From Halobacillus salinarum (lineage in GTDB: Bacteria > Bacillota > Bacilli > Bacillales > Halobacillaceae), in NCBI RefSeq assembly GCF_022919095.1, contig NZ_CP095073.1, positions 3,100,001 through 3,164,000 on the forward strand: a stretch of DNA of 64,000 nt. Direction: 5' to 3'. Positions 38,613 to 46,768 of this stretch are shown here, one piece after another (position 1 is the stretch's first letter; every line of letters begins with the position of its first letter). The position numbers and the translations under genes are program-made. The notes below the pieces were generated by a model. It had not been told where the DNA came from. It was given only the letters and a program-made list of their open reading frames with translations, and did no database searches.

Positions 38613-38793
38613 AAGTCCTGTCCCTTTCTGAAAATCTTTACTTGTAATTAAAATAATTCTAATAATTCTCTTATATAATGTAATCGTAACACTGCCTAAA
38701 TTCATTGGAAAGCAATACATAGTTAAAAGAGGGAAATTCTTTACAATTCACCTAACTTCCCGCTAAACTAAATATACAAATGAGGTGAAGATG

Positions 38794-39617
38794 ATGAAAA
38801 AACGACATTTAATTGCTTTAGATCTCGATGGAACTTTACTAACTGATGAAAAATTAATCAGTGAACGTACTAAAAATACGGTATTAGAAGCTATGGATCA
38901 AGGCCATATTGTGTGTATAGCTACCGGCCGCCCCATCGTGCCAGCATTGATTACTACCATGAGCTTGGACTTAATACTCCAATGGTCAATTTTAATGGCG
39001 CACTTATTCACCACCCCAAAAATCATAAATGGGATGCTCTGCATTCCCCGTTGTCCATACGGACAGCTCATAAAATCATTCATCGCTGCCAGGAGCTTGG
39101 AGTAAAAAATATTATGGCTGAAGTAAAGGATTCTATTTACCTGGATCAGCACGATGAAGAATTAATGGACATTTTTCATACGACTGATGACAATCCTGTC
39201 ACAGTTGGCCGCTTACAGCAAAATTTACAAGAAGATCCAACTTCTATCCTCATCCACCCAGAAGAAGAAAAAATTAAGATTTTACGTGAGGAACTGGACG
39301 TACATGCTTCCCTGATTGAACATCGAAAATGGGGTGCGCCATGGCATGTCATTGAAATTGTCCGGGCAGGATTAAATAAAGCTGTTGGACTTGATAAAAT
39401 TGCTAACTATTATAATATCCCACAAGAAAGAATTATCGCATTTGGAGACGAGGACAACGACCTTGAAATGATTGATTTCGCAGGGGTCGGTGTTGCTATG
39501 GGGAATGCAATTGACGAATTAAAGTCTTTAGCAAATCACGTAGCTTTAACTAATGAAGAAGATGGAATCGGCTTATTCCTTGAGGAGTACTTAAAGCTGA
39601 AGAAGCAAGCTATGTAA
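38794..39617 (+). pseudogene. yitU: Cof-type HAD phosphatase YitU, interrupted by one frameshift
   Basis: The first part (MKKRHLIALDLDGTLLTDEK, start at 38794) contains the HAD nucleophile motif DLDGT. After the codons for ATGRP the frame is lost at a CCCC run (38931-38934). With one more C the protein continues as RPHRASIDYYHELGLNTPMV to the stop at 39617, giving about 274 residues, the usual length. The rest has GLDKIANYYNIPQERIIAFGDEDNDLEM, the motif III-IV region. YitU-like enzymes dephosphorylate flavin precursors or sugar phosphates. The gene is most likely intact in the organism. Confidence 0.85.
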
Positions 39618-39662
39618 TGTATTTTTTTCCTTGAGTAATTGTAGGAGTGACCGTCTATACTA

Positions 39663-39698
39663 AGCTTGGACGCCAAAAGGCGTTCAGGCTTTTTTTGT
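39663..39698 (+). terminator. Terminator of yitU
   Basis: AGCTTGGACGCC and GGCGTTCAGGCT pair (two G-U or A-C tolerant positions) around AAAA, followed by TTTTTTT. Confidence 0.8.
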
Positions 39699-39714
39699 GA
39701 CAGGAGGACTTGTC

Positions 39715-39861
39715 ATGGACCATAAAAAAAAGCAAGAAACTAAAGACGATCGCTGGACTGAAGTTCGTCAATTCGAGGAAAGCGAAATGGAGCCAAAACG
39801 GCTTTCTGAAGCTAACCGAAAAGAAGTCGAATCTCAGCAGCACACAGTAGGAGGGTTTTAA
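39715..39861 (+). CDS. Small highly charged protein (48 residues)
   Basis: An ATG at 39715, seven bases after ACAGGAGGAC, opens a frame of 48 codons ending TAA at 39859-39861. The product is rich in Lys, Glu, Asp and Gln (MDHKKKQETKDDRWTEVRQF at the start) and has no membrane helix. Its last codons contain the ribosome binding site of the next gene, which starts 2 bases later, so the two are coupled. I recognise no family. Confidence 0.65.
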   Translation: MDHKKKQETKDDRWTEVRQFEESEMEPKRLSEANRKEVESQQHTVGGF

Positions 39862-39863
39862 AC

Positions 39864-40070
39864 ATGGCCAATTCCCTTTTTGAAAATGCCCGTGAAGCGG
39901 TAAATCGTTTTAGACAAAATCGCGATGGTTCTCAAGCTGCAAGTCAAGAAGACATGCAAGCTGCCAAGCAAGCCATCCAATCTGCATATAGCCAATGTTC
40001 TCAGGATGAGAAACAACAGCTACAGCAATTGGAGCAACAGCTTGAAAATGATAGCCAAAGCATGCGCTAA
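39864..40070 (+). CDS. DUF3813 small helical protein (YizC-like)
   Basis: The 68-residue Gln-rich protein has the sequence MANSLFENAREAVNRFRQNR, then two amphipathic helices, the second a likely coiled coil (EKQQLQQLEQQLENDSQ). This fits DUF3813, found next to yitU in Bacillus. The function is unknown. TAGGAGGG lies 9 bases upstream of the ATG. It is co-transcribed with the 48-residue gene upstream. Confidence 0.75.
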   Translation: MANSLFENAREAVNRFRQNRDGSQAASQEDMQAAKQAIQSAYSQCSQDEKQQLQQLEQQLENDSQSMR

Positions 40071-40079
40071 TTAGCTGCT

Positions 40080-40104
40080 GGCCGGACCTTTGTATGGTCC
40101 GGCC
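40080..40104 (+). terminator. GC-rich hairpin after the DUF3813 gene
   Basis: GGCCGGACC and GGTCCGGCC form a 9-bp stem just after the stop. Only a weak T-rich tail follows. Confidence 0.6.
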
Positions 40105-40202
40105 TGCTATTATCCAAAGGTCGGAAAAAAGATCAGCCTTATGTAGGAGTTATCTTTTTTCTGACTGGGGTATTATTAATAGTAATATCTCCCCTAAGAT
40201 CT

Positions 40203-40243
40203 TTAAAGCCCCGGCGGTTTAGTGCACCGCCCGGGGCTTTTTA
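40203..40243. terminator. Terminator in front of the HAD gene 3' end
   Basis: AAAGCCCCGGGCGGT-type arms (AAAGCCCCGGCGGT and ACCGCCCGGGGCTTTTT) form a very stable stem. It terminates the leftward HAD gene and stops rightward readthrough. Confidence 0.85.
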
Positions 40244-41074
40244 GTTGGATAATATCATCGTAATTTCCTTTAATGAACCTACCACTTTTAATCCGGAATA
40301 CTGATCTAACCCGTGAACCGGCTGGATGCAAATACCCTTCATTCCAAGCTTTAAAGCGGGAGCGATCTCATTCATAAAATTATCGCCAATTGATATGACT
40401 TGATCAGGCCGGAGCCTGTATTTTCCCATAATATTTTGAAAATGCTCAAGCGTTCTCCCCGGCTTTTCAGCTGATGAAATAATTTCATGAAAAATATTCC
40501 GGAGGCCCAGCCGCTGCAGAATATTTTGTACATCGTATTCTTCGCTGTTAGTCATCAGAATCAATACTTTATCCTCTTTCCACCCCTTAAGACAGTCTTT
40601 GAGCCGCGGGGTTTTAGACATTCGAAAATGTTCAGATACCATATATTCTTTTGTTAGTACATAGCACTGATACGCACTAACGAGACTCACCCCGTAATGA
40701 ATGGCTATCGAAAAAGGAATCCACCAGCCGTCTCCAATCGCAATCATGGATTCAAAGTCATACTTTATTTCATCGCTATACCGCTTCTTCCGCTCAAACT
40801 CAGTAACCTCCCTTCCACTCCATTCTTCAGCTTGGATCACACAATTGGTGAAAGGATCGACTGTAAGTATCGAATCGTATTTTATATCAAAGACTTTCCC
40901 TATAGTTACTGGATGTTCATTTGCTAATGCAGCTTGATAATCCTCTTCAAATTTAGATTGATTTTCTTTCGAAACACGATCCTTTAATTGATTTGCGTAA
41001 TATTCAAAATGATTCGTGTCTTCATATAACGTACCATCAAGATCAAAAATTAGACATACAGCTTCTTCAATCAT
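40241..41074 (-). CDS. HAD-superfamily hydrolase
   Basis: The 277-residue protein has motif I FDLDGTLYED (residues 9-18), motif II LILMTNSEE, a Lys in SSAEKPGR, and motif IV VISIGDNFMNEIAPA, so the catalytic set is complete. An unusual insert of about 100 residues (about 60-160) between motif I and II is the cap region. The substrate is unknown. The ATG at 41074 follows GAGGAGGG; the frame to 41089 lacks a suitable site. Confidence 0.85.
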   Translation of the reverse strand: MIEEAVCLIFDLDGTLYEDTNHFEYYANQLKDRVSKENQSKFEEDYQAALANEHPVTIGKVFDIKYDSILTVDPFTNCVIQAEEWSGREVTEFERKKRYSDEIKYDFESMIAIGDGWWIPFSIAIHYGVSLVSAYQCYVLTKEYMVSEHFRMSKTPRLKDCLKGWKEDKVLILMTNSEEYDVQNILQRLGLRNIFHEIISSAEKPGRTLEHFQNIMGKYRLRPDQVISIGDNFMNEIAPALKLGMKGICIQPVHGLDQYSGLKVVGSLKEITMILSN

Positions 41075-41173
41075 GGTATCCCTCCTCACTTACCTCTTAT
41101 TATTGTAAAAGCCTGTAAATCTTGTTGGTGAACTATGTAAACATTTGTTAATGATTGGTTAATCAGCTTGTTT

Positions 41174-41201
41174 TTGACTGATCCATCTTCAATAATAGAT
41201 T
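41174..41201 (+). promoter_or_regulatory. Candidate promoter of phnD
   Basis: TTGACT (41174-41179) and TAGATT (41196-41201) are 16 bases apart, 44 bases before the phnD start. Upstream TTTGTTAAT and GGTTAATC repeats could be relevant to phosphate control, but I cannot assign a PhoP box. Confidence 0.4.
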
Positions 41202-41244
41202 TTGTGTTACAAAATACATAGAAGTTGGATTAGGAGGAAAGTAC

Positions 41245-42168
41245 GTGAAAAAGGTTTTATCTTTAGTCTTACTGCTTTGTTTTATATTTATGCTCGCTGC
41301 TTGTGGGTCGGAGGAAGGAGAAGCAGCAGAAACGAAGAACGATAAAGAAGCTTCTCCAGAAAAAATTGTAATGGGGTTTGTACCTTCCCAAGATTCCGAT
41401 AAGATCGCGGATACGGTTAAGCCACTAGCTGACAAATTATCTGAGGAATTAGGCGTTCCCGTTGAAGGAAAAGTTATGAACAGCTATTCTGCCGTTGTTG
41501 AAGGAATGGGAAGCGGCCAGATCCAAATTGGATTTCTCCCTGCCTTCGCTTATGTACTTGCCGAAGAAAAATACGGCGTAAAAGTAGCACTAAAATCAGA
41601 GCGTTACGGTAGTGATAAATACCGAGCTCAATACGTGGTGCGTAAAGACTCCGGTATAAACTCCCTCGAAGATTTAGAAGGAAAAATATGGGCCATTCCT
41701 GATGTGACATCTACATCTGGATTTCTATTTCCGGCAAATGAGCTGATGGAGAAATTTGACGTAAAGGATGTTCAACAGGACTTTTTCTCCCAGACCATTT
41801 CGGCCGGCGGGCATGACAATGCTGTTGTAGCACTGCTGGATGGCAATGCCGATGTAGCGACTACCTTTGAAGATGCTCGTGAAGATCTCGTAAAAGAATA
41901 TCCAAATGTTATGGAAGATACCAAAATCCTCGGCTACACAAAATGGATTCCTAACGACACGATTTCATTGATTCCTGACCTGAGCGATGACATGAAAGAA
42001 AAAATTACTAAAGCATTCCTCAGCTTTAACGATGATGATGAAATGATCAAAGTAATGAATGATGTATACAGCTGGGATGCTATTGTTGAAGCGAAGGACG
42101 AAGATTATCAAATCGTCCGCGATACTTACAAAAAGTTTAAAGACACCATTAATATCGATGACATGTAA
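41245..42168 (+). CDS. phnD: Phosphonate/phosphite-type ABC importer binding lipoprotein PhnD
   Basis: The 307-residue protein has a lipoprotein signal ending LAAC (Cys 20) and a PhnD-like binding domain. VMGFVPSQDSDKIADTVKPL near the start, QIQIGFLPAFAYVLAEE and WAIPDVTSTSGFLFPA line the expected anion site. It captures phosphonate, phosphite or a related oxyanion outside the membrane. Translation starts at GTG after TAGGAGG. A hairpin separates it from phnC. Confidence 0.9.
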   Translation: MKKVLSLVLLLCFIFMLAACGSEEGEAAETKNDKEASPEKIVMGFVPSQDSDKIADTVKPLADKLSEELGVPVEGKVMNSYSAVVEGMGSGQIQIGFLPAFAYVLAEEKYGVKVALKSERYGSDKYRAQYVVRKDSGINSLEDLEGKIWAIPDVTSTSGFLFPANELMEKFDVKDVQQDFFSQTISAGGHDNAVVALLDGNADVATTFEDAREDLVKEYPNVMEDTKILGYTKWIPNDTISLIPDLSDDMKEKITKAFLSFNDDDEMIKVMNDVYSWDAIVEAKDEDYQIVRDTYKKFKDTINIDDM

Positions 42169-42212
42169 AAATAAATGATTATCCCCTAAGTAATCATAAA
42201 TAGCTTATGGAC

Positions 42213-42240
42213 AAGGGAGAATGAAATTCTCCCTTTTTTT
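42213..42240 (+). terminator. Intercistronic hairpin between phnD and phnC
   Basis: AGGGAGAAT and ATTCTCCCT pair around GAA, followed by TTTTTT. It would attenuate transcription after phnD so that the binding protein exceeds the membrane complex. Confidence 0.75.
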
Positions 42241-42268
42241 ATACAAAAAACAGGGAGTGACCCACCTC

Positions 42269-43069
42269 ATGATTGAATGCAGAGACTTGTCTCTTGTCTA
42301 CCCAGACGGTACAGAGGGACTCAAAAACGTAAATATCACAATAAATGAAGCTGAATTCATTGTTATCGTAGGTCTTTCCGGCGCAGGAAAGTCCACATTA
42401 ATAAGAAGTTTGAACAGACTAGTTACTCCTACTTCAGGAGGGCTCTATATTGACGGAGAAAATGTGCTTGTAAACAAAAGAATATCATTACGAAAACTCC
42501 GTAAGAAAGTGGGCATGATTTTTCAGCACCACAACCTGGTTCCGCGTCATACAGTTATGAAAAATGTACTTGCTGGAAGACTGGGCTATACTGGTACTTT
42601 GCCTTCCCTATTGAATTTATTCCCTAATGAAGACAGGGCTCTTGCTTATGAAAATTTAAAAAGGGTTTCGATCGAGGATAAATTATATACGCGTGCTGAT
42701 CAGCTGAGTGGCGGACAGCAGCAAAGGGTATCCATCGCTCGTGTACTTACTCAGCAGCCTAAAGTTATTCTGGCTGATGAACCCGTGGCCAGTCTTGATC
42801 CCCCTACCTCCCATCAAGTCATGAATTATTTGAAGAAAATAAATAAAGAAGATGGGATTACAACCGTGGTAAACCTTCACTTTATCGATATGGCCATGGA
42901 GTATGCAGATCGAATTATTGGTATGCGTGCCGGAGAGATCGTTTATGACGGTCCGGCCGGCGAAGTAACGGAAAGTACGTTTGAAGACATTTATGGTCGT
43001 AAAATCAAAGATGATGATCTAAGGGGAGGACATGATATAAATGAACGCAACAAAGCTATTCTTTCCTAA
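42269..43069 (+). CDS. phnC: Phosphonate ABC importer ATPase PhnC
   Basis: The 266-residue ATPase has Walker A GLSGAGKST (about 36-44), Q-loop MIFQHHNLVPR, signature LSGGQQQRVSIARVL, Walker B VILADEPVASLDPPTS and the H-loop. It starts at ATG 42269 (MIECRDLSLVYPDG) after AGGGAGTG. Its last nine codons overlap phnE1. Confidence 0.93.
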   Translation: MIECRDLSLVYPDGTEGLKNVNITINEAEFIVIVGLSGAGKSTLIRSLNRLVTPTSGGLYIDGENVLVNKRISLRKLRKKVGMIFQHHNLVPRHTVMKNVLAGRLGYTGTLPSLLNLFPNEDRALAYENLKRVSIEDKLYTRADQLSGGQQQRVSIARVLTQQPKVILADEPVASLDPPTSHQVMNYLKKINKEDGITTVVNLHFIDMAMEYADRIIGMRAGEIVYDGPAGEVTESTFEDIYGRKIKDDDLRGGHDINERNKAILS

Positions 43070-43868
43070 TTATGAAAAGACACCGCAAGCACCTGGTGTG
43101 ATGTCCAGACGTAAAATGTGGATGAATCTCTCCATTGTAATGACCATCATCATTCTCTATTTTATTAGTTCTATCGAGACAAACGCCTCCCTGCTCCGAT
43201 TTGATAGAAGCTTCTTTGATAATGTACTTCGTATGTTAAATCAAATGTGGCCGCCTGATATGGCTTATGCGCCTTCTGTTTGGCCAAAGCTTGCCGAAAC
43301 CATTCATATGGCAGTTATTTCTACTCTGCTAGCCACTATTGTTTCTATCCCGCTTTCCCTGGTCGCAGCTCAAAATGTGATGACGAATAAATGGATCTAC
43401 AATTTGTCAAAAACATTTTTAAACGTCCTGCGAACCATACCAGAGTTGATTCTTGCCGTCTTATTTGTGGGGCTGTTTGGGATTGGTGTATTTTCAGGCA
43501 TATTAGCTCTTTTCATTTTTTCCCTGGGGATTTTAGCAAAACTGATGGCTGAAACGGTTGAGGCAATTGACACTGCTCAAATGGAGGCGATACAGGCAAC
43601 TGGTGCTAATTCTTGGCAGGTGATTTGGTATGCTATAGTCCCTCAAGTATTGCCGCAGTTCGCTTCCTTTTCTCTTTACGTATTTGAAATTAATGTCCGG
43701 GCGTCCGTAGTGCTTGGCTTTGTTGGAGCAGGTGGGATCGGCCTGCTTATTCAACAGCAAATTAATTTTTTGAACTACCCCGCTGCAATGGCGGTTGTAT
43801 TAATCGTGTTCCTTGTAGTATTAATGATTGATTTTATCAGTAATCGTCTAAGGGAGAGCTTGTTATGA
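43041..43868 (+). CDS. phnE: Phosphonate ABC importer permease PhnE (first copy)
   Basis: The 275-residue permease has one N-terminal helix and a five-helix transport core. The cytoplasmic coupling loop is EAIQATGANSWQVIWYAIVPQVLP (partly at 180-203), followed by FEINVRASVVLGFVGAGGIG. It overlaps phnC by 29 bases and the next permease by 4. Confidence 0.92.
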   Translation: MNATKLFFPNYEKTPQAPGVMSRRKMWMNLSIVMTIIILYFISSIETNASLLRFDRSFFDNVLRMLNQMWPPDMAYAPSVWPKLAETIHMAVISTLLATIVSIPLSLVAAQNVMTNKWIYNLSKTFLNVLRTIPELILAVLFVGLFGIGVFSGILALFIFSLGILAKLMAETVEAIDTAQMEAIQATGANSWQVIWYAIVPQVLPQFASFSLYVFEINVRASVVLGFVGAGGIGLLIQQQINFLNYPAAMAVVLIVFLVVLMIDFISNRLRESLL

Positions 43869-44692
43869 ACAGGACAATACTCGGCCTTCCGCCAAAAAAA
43901 CCGATCCCAATGAAAACAATTTTGAACAAAACGTTTGCTGGTCTTCTTTTTGCCGTGATCGTAGGGTGGTCTATCTATGGAATTCATGACAGATTAAATC
44001 TGTCTAGAGTTTTTAGTGAGAGGACCATTGAGCGGGCTCAAACCGTTATCCCACAGTTGATACAGCTTAATGGCGAGCAATTCGGACGTATTATCCACCT
44101 AATCATTGAGACGTTATGCATTGCATTTACCGGTTCATTAATGGCTGCCGTGCTAGCTGTGCCTCTAGGGTTTTTAACAGCTAAAAACATGATGGGAACT
44201 ACGTGGTACGGCAAAACAATCTTCGGCTTCTTCAAACTATGGTTAAATGCAACCCGCACTTTTCCTGAAATCCTGTTAGCTCTTATTTTTGTAGCTTCTA
44301 TTGGACCTAATCCATTTGCTGGAGTGCTGGCAATCGCAATAGGATCAACTGGAATGCTGGGCAAACTGTATGGGGAAACGATTGAAACCGTTGATATGAA
44401 AGTAGTGGAAGCCATGGAAGCAAGCGGGGCAAATCGCATTCAAGTTCTCTTTTATGCAATTCTGCCGCAGGTGCTTCCTCAATTCATCAGCTACGCCATC
44501 TACCGGTTTGAAATTGATGTACGAGCCTCAACCATACTTGGAGTAATCGGGGCCGGCGGAATCGGTACACTGATCGTTATTTCTGCTGCCAACCGAAATT
44601 GGGGTGAGGTCGGTCTCATTATTCTATCGATCATTATCGTCGTCACTATTATCGACTATTTTAGTGCTTACACGAGGAAAAAATTACTTTAA
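43865..44692 (+). CDS. phnE: Phosphonate ABC importer permease PhnE (second copy)
   Basis: This second 275-residue permease has the same layout: a coupling loop EAMEASGANRIQVLFYAILP and FEIDVRASTILGVIGAGGIG. It should form a heterodimer with the first copy. It begins at ATGA overlapping the stop of the preceding gene. It is the last gene of phnDCEE. No C-P lyase or phosphonatase gene is nearby. Confidence 0.92.
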   Translation: MNRTILGLPPKKPIPMKTILNKTFAGLLFAVIVGWSIYGIHDRLNLSRVFSERTIERAQTVIPQLIQLNGEQFGRIIHLIIETLCIAFTGSLMAAVLAVPLGFLTAKNMMGTTWYGKTIFGFFKLWLNATRTFPEILLALIFVASIGPNPFAGVLAIAIGSTGMLGKLYGETIETVDMKVVEAMEASGANRIQVLFYAILPQVLPQFISYAIYRFEIDVRASTILGVIGAGGIGTLIVISAANRNWGEVGLIILSIIIVVTIIDYFSAYTRKKLL

Positions 44693-44782
44693 TTCCTTTT
44701 GAAAAATCAATTCAGCTTCGTTCTTTGTTAAGCTCACTTTGTAAATTTAACGGCTTGTGACAAAAATGTTTTAACAATGATA

Positions 44783-44838
44783 AAATCCGAATGAAGCTGA
44801 ACTTTTATGATACGATTTCACCATCATTCGGATTTTTT
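44783..44838 (+). terminator. Terminator after phnDCEE
   Basis: AAATCCGAATGA and TCATTCGGATTTTTT form the stem of a long-looped hairpin. Confidence 0.75.
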
Positions 44839-44892
44839 GGCAGACGAACTTTAGAATCTATTTCCCGTAATTACTGACATCTATTTGATAAA

Positions 44893-45000
44893 GCGGGAGT
44901 CTGGCCGCTCCGACAGAAGCCTGCTCTTTGCACATGTCTTCAGGACGCTGCCCCGCGAAAAGCGGAGGGTATCTCCGAAGCAGTCTCCCAGAACCATCGA
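44893..45000. repeat. GC-rich intergenic element with imperfect inverted ends
   Basis: About 108 bases, clearly richer in G+C than the flanks, begin CGGGAGTCTG and end CAGTCTCCCA, an imperfect terminal inverted repeat. An internal CCGCGAAAAGCGG hairpin is present. No ORF or promoter is visible. It resembles short interspersed intergenic elements that I have seen in Bacillaceae genomes, but only one copy is in this window. It occupies part of the 377-base gap 44693-45069; the remainder holds the phn terminator and nothing else that I can name. Confidence 0.4.
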
Positions 45001-45069
45001 TGGCCACGGAATTTCCCTATCCTTCAGAGTTCCTCCTTAGAGGAAACATTGCTAATTATGTTCCAGCAC

Positions 45070-45489
45070 CTATTTTTTAAACGATATATTTAATACAAGG
45101 GCATACAGCACATGACCGGCAAGCCAGTAAAAAACAGCAGATAAGTTTGACAGCGAAGGAGTCTCTTTTGAAGCCAGCAGAGTTAAAGGCACGTAGGAAA
45201 AAGCAGCAAGACCTGCTAAAATACTGGCAGTCAGCCACTTGCTGCTCCGGACATCGATGTGTCGGGTTGTTATTACATAGACAAATAAAAAACCTATCCC
45301 CCAGGAAATCAGCAAATGGAAAAACCATTCCATAAACCATGGCCAGTTAATGCTTCCTAACCATGGAACAAAGTCTACATTCATCAGAAGAGTATAGACT
45401 TTGATCTTAGTCACGCTCTCTACGGCCAACAAAAATAGACCAAGTGTAATCCCAGAAGCTGTACCTGCCCATATCCCTTTAAGAACCAT
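45070..45489 (-). CDS. Four-helix membrane protein of unknown function
   Basis: The 139-residue protein starts MVLKGIWAGTASGITLGLFL. It has helices at about 5-25, 45-70, 83-103 and 115-135, and short loops. It resembles the YagU-type small membrane proteins only in general layout. The ATG at 45489 lies 5-6 bases after GGAGG; upstream alternative starts overlap that site. It follows the DUF2785 gene by 17 bases and is probably co-transcribed with it. Confidence 0.65.
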   Translation of the reverse strand: MVLKGIWAGTASGITLGLFLLAVESVTKIKVYTLLMNVDFVPWLGSINWPWFMEWFFHLLISWGIGFLFVYVITTRHIDVRSSKWLTASILAGLAAFSYVPLTLLASKETPSLSNLSAVFYWLAGHVLYALVLNISFKK

Positions 45490-45506
45490 CATTTCCTCCA
45501 AAATTA

Positions 45507-46334
45507 TTAGTAAGCTTCCTGCTTTCTAAGTTCCCGCAGCAGATTTTCCAAAACCTGTCTAAGCTCTCTGTAATCTCCTTCAAGCATCCGAAAATACAAC
45601 GCTCTGAGAAAATGCTTGCTGTTGTTAATAATGATGTCTTCTTTAGGGTCATCCCAGCTTTTTCGCTGGTATATCAAAGTCTCCAACCATTTCACCCGGT
45701 CATCAGGCTCCATTTTTTTAAACATCGTAAGTACAGCAGTCACCATTCTTTCCTCTTCATCGAACAGATAGGGCTGGTCAATGAGAAATTGCTCTCGAAT
45801 GACAGGCAGCATCCCTTCGACTTCCTGGGTCGTAATCTCTCTGCAAGAAGCAGTGCTATTTAAAGCATCTGCAGCATGAGCCATGGCATGGGCCCAGCCT
45901 TTTCCATCCACGTATCCTCTATGATCCGATTCCTGCTGCATATACTTTTTTAAATTTTCCCAAACGCGGTGCACTTCTTCTTCTTTTAAGAAAGGCGCGG
46001 TTCGATGCTGTTTTAGAATGGGAGGGATTAACAAGACCGAGAAGCTTCTTTTAAAAACAGCGTCTTCTTCTTTTTTTGAAGAACCAATTTTGTAAAACAA
46101 GTAATTTTTATTCAAGATCGATTGAAGTATGTTTTTAAGTTGATCACTGTTATAAGCACCATTGTCAATCAAGGCAGTGAAGATCGAATGAATAAGCTCA
46201 TCACGAATCACAGGATCTACGGCTCCAATACGCTGCAGCATCATCGTTGTGAGTTCTTGTAGGTTGAATTGATCTGGAAGCTGATAATCATTGGTCTTGA
46301 TGGATTGCAGCACCTCTTTTAATTTCGACTCCAT
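45507..46334 (-). CDS. DUF2785 protein
   Basis: The 275-residue all-alpha protein has the family block RGYVDGKGWAHAMAHAADAL (about 140-159), with two His residues, and the ILNKNYLFYKIG and SFSVLLIPPILKQHR segments. It has no signal peptide or membrane helix. DUF2785 members occur widely in Firmicutes without an assigned function. Confidence 0.8.
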   Translation of the reverse strand: MESKLKEVLQSIKTNDYQLPDQFNLQELTTMMLQRIGAVDPVIRDELIHSIFTALIDNGAYNSDQLKNILQSILNKNYLFYKIGSSKKEEDAVFKRSFSVLLIPPILKQHRTAPFLKEEEVHRVWENLKKYMQQESDHRGYVDGKGWAHAMAHAADALNSTASCREITTQEVEGMLPVIREQFLIDQPYLFDEEERMVTAVLTMFKKMEPDDRVKWLETLIYQRKSWDDPKEDIIINNSKHFLRALYFRMLEGDYRELRQVLENLLRELRKQEAY

Positions 46335-46463
46335 AACATCCCTCCTAAAATATTGTACATTGTATCATACCTTAATAAATTTGATGTAAAGATAAAGCCT
46401 CCCGTTTAGAGTTCCATCATTTTCTGATAAAATAAGAATAGATGGACAAGAGGAGGATTTATT

Positions 46464-46727
46464 ATGGCAATAAAAGTTGAAGAAACGCCGAACCCTAATG
46501 CGCGCAAATTCACCGCAGATTCTTTAATATTTCAAGGAGATGGCAGTGTTTCTGTGATGCCCGGGCAGACGAGCGAACATAAAATTATGAATGATCTTAT
46601 GGAGTTTGATGAAGTGGACAATGTATTTGGCTTTCAGAACTTCATCACTATTAATAAACAGCCGAATGCAGACTGGGAAACACTGACTCCTAAAGTCGAA
46701 GGACTATTAACTGAATACGGATATTAA
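46464..46727 (+). CDS. Nfu N-terminal-domain protein
   Basis: The 87-residue protein is a stand-alone Nfu-N domain. It begins MAIKVEETPNPNARKF, the typical TPNPN motif, and contains EFDEVDNVFGFQNFITINK. The CxxC NifU domain that holds iron-sulfur clusters in longer proteins is absent. A role in iron-sulfur scaffold interaction is inferred. An AGAGGAGG site precedes the ATG. Confidence 0.85.
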   Translation: MAIKVEETPNPNARKFTADSLIFQGDGSVSVMPGQTSEHKIMNDLMEFDEVDNVFGFQNFITINKQPNADWETLTPKVEGLLTEYGY

Positions 46728-46741
46728 AAGCAAACAAAACA

Positions 46742-46768
46742 AAAGCGGCTGCGAAATGCAGCCGCTTC
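46742..46768 (+). terminator. Terminator of the Nfu-N gene
   Basis: AAGCGGCTGC and GCAGCCGCTT pair around GAAAT. It also sits at the end of the leftward lipoprotein gene. Confidence 0.8.
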
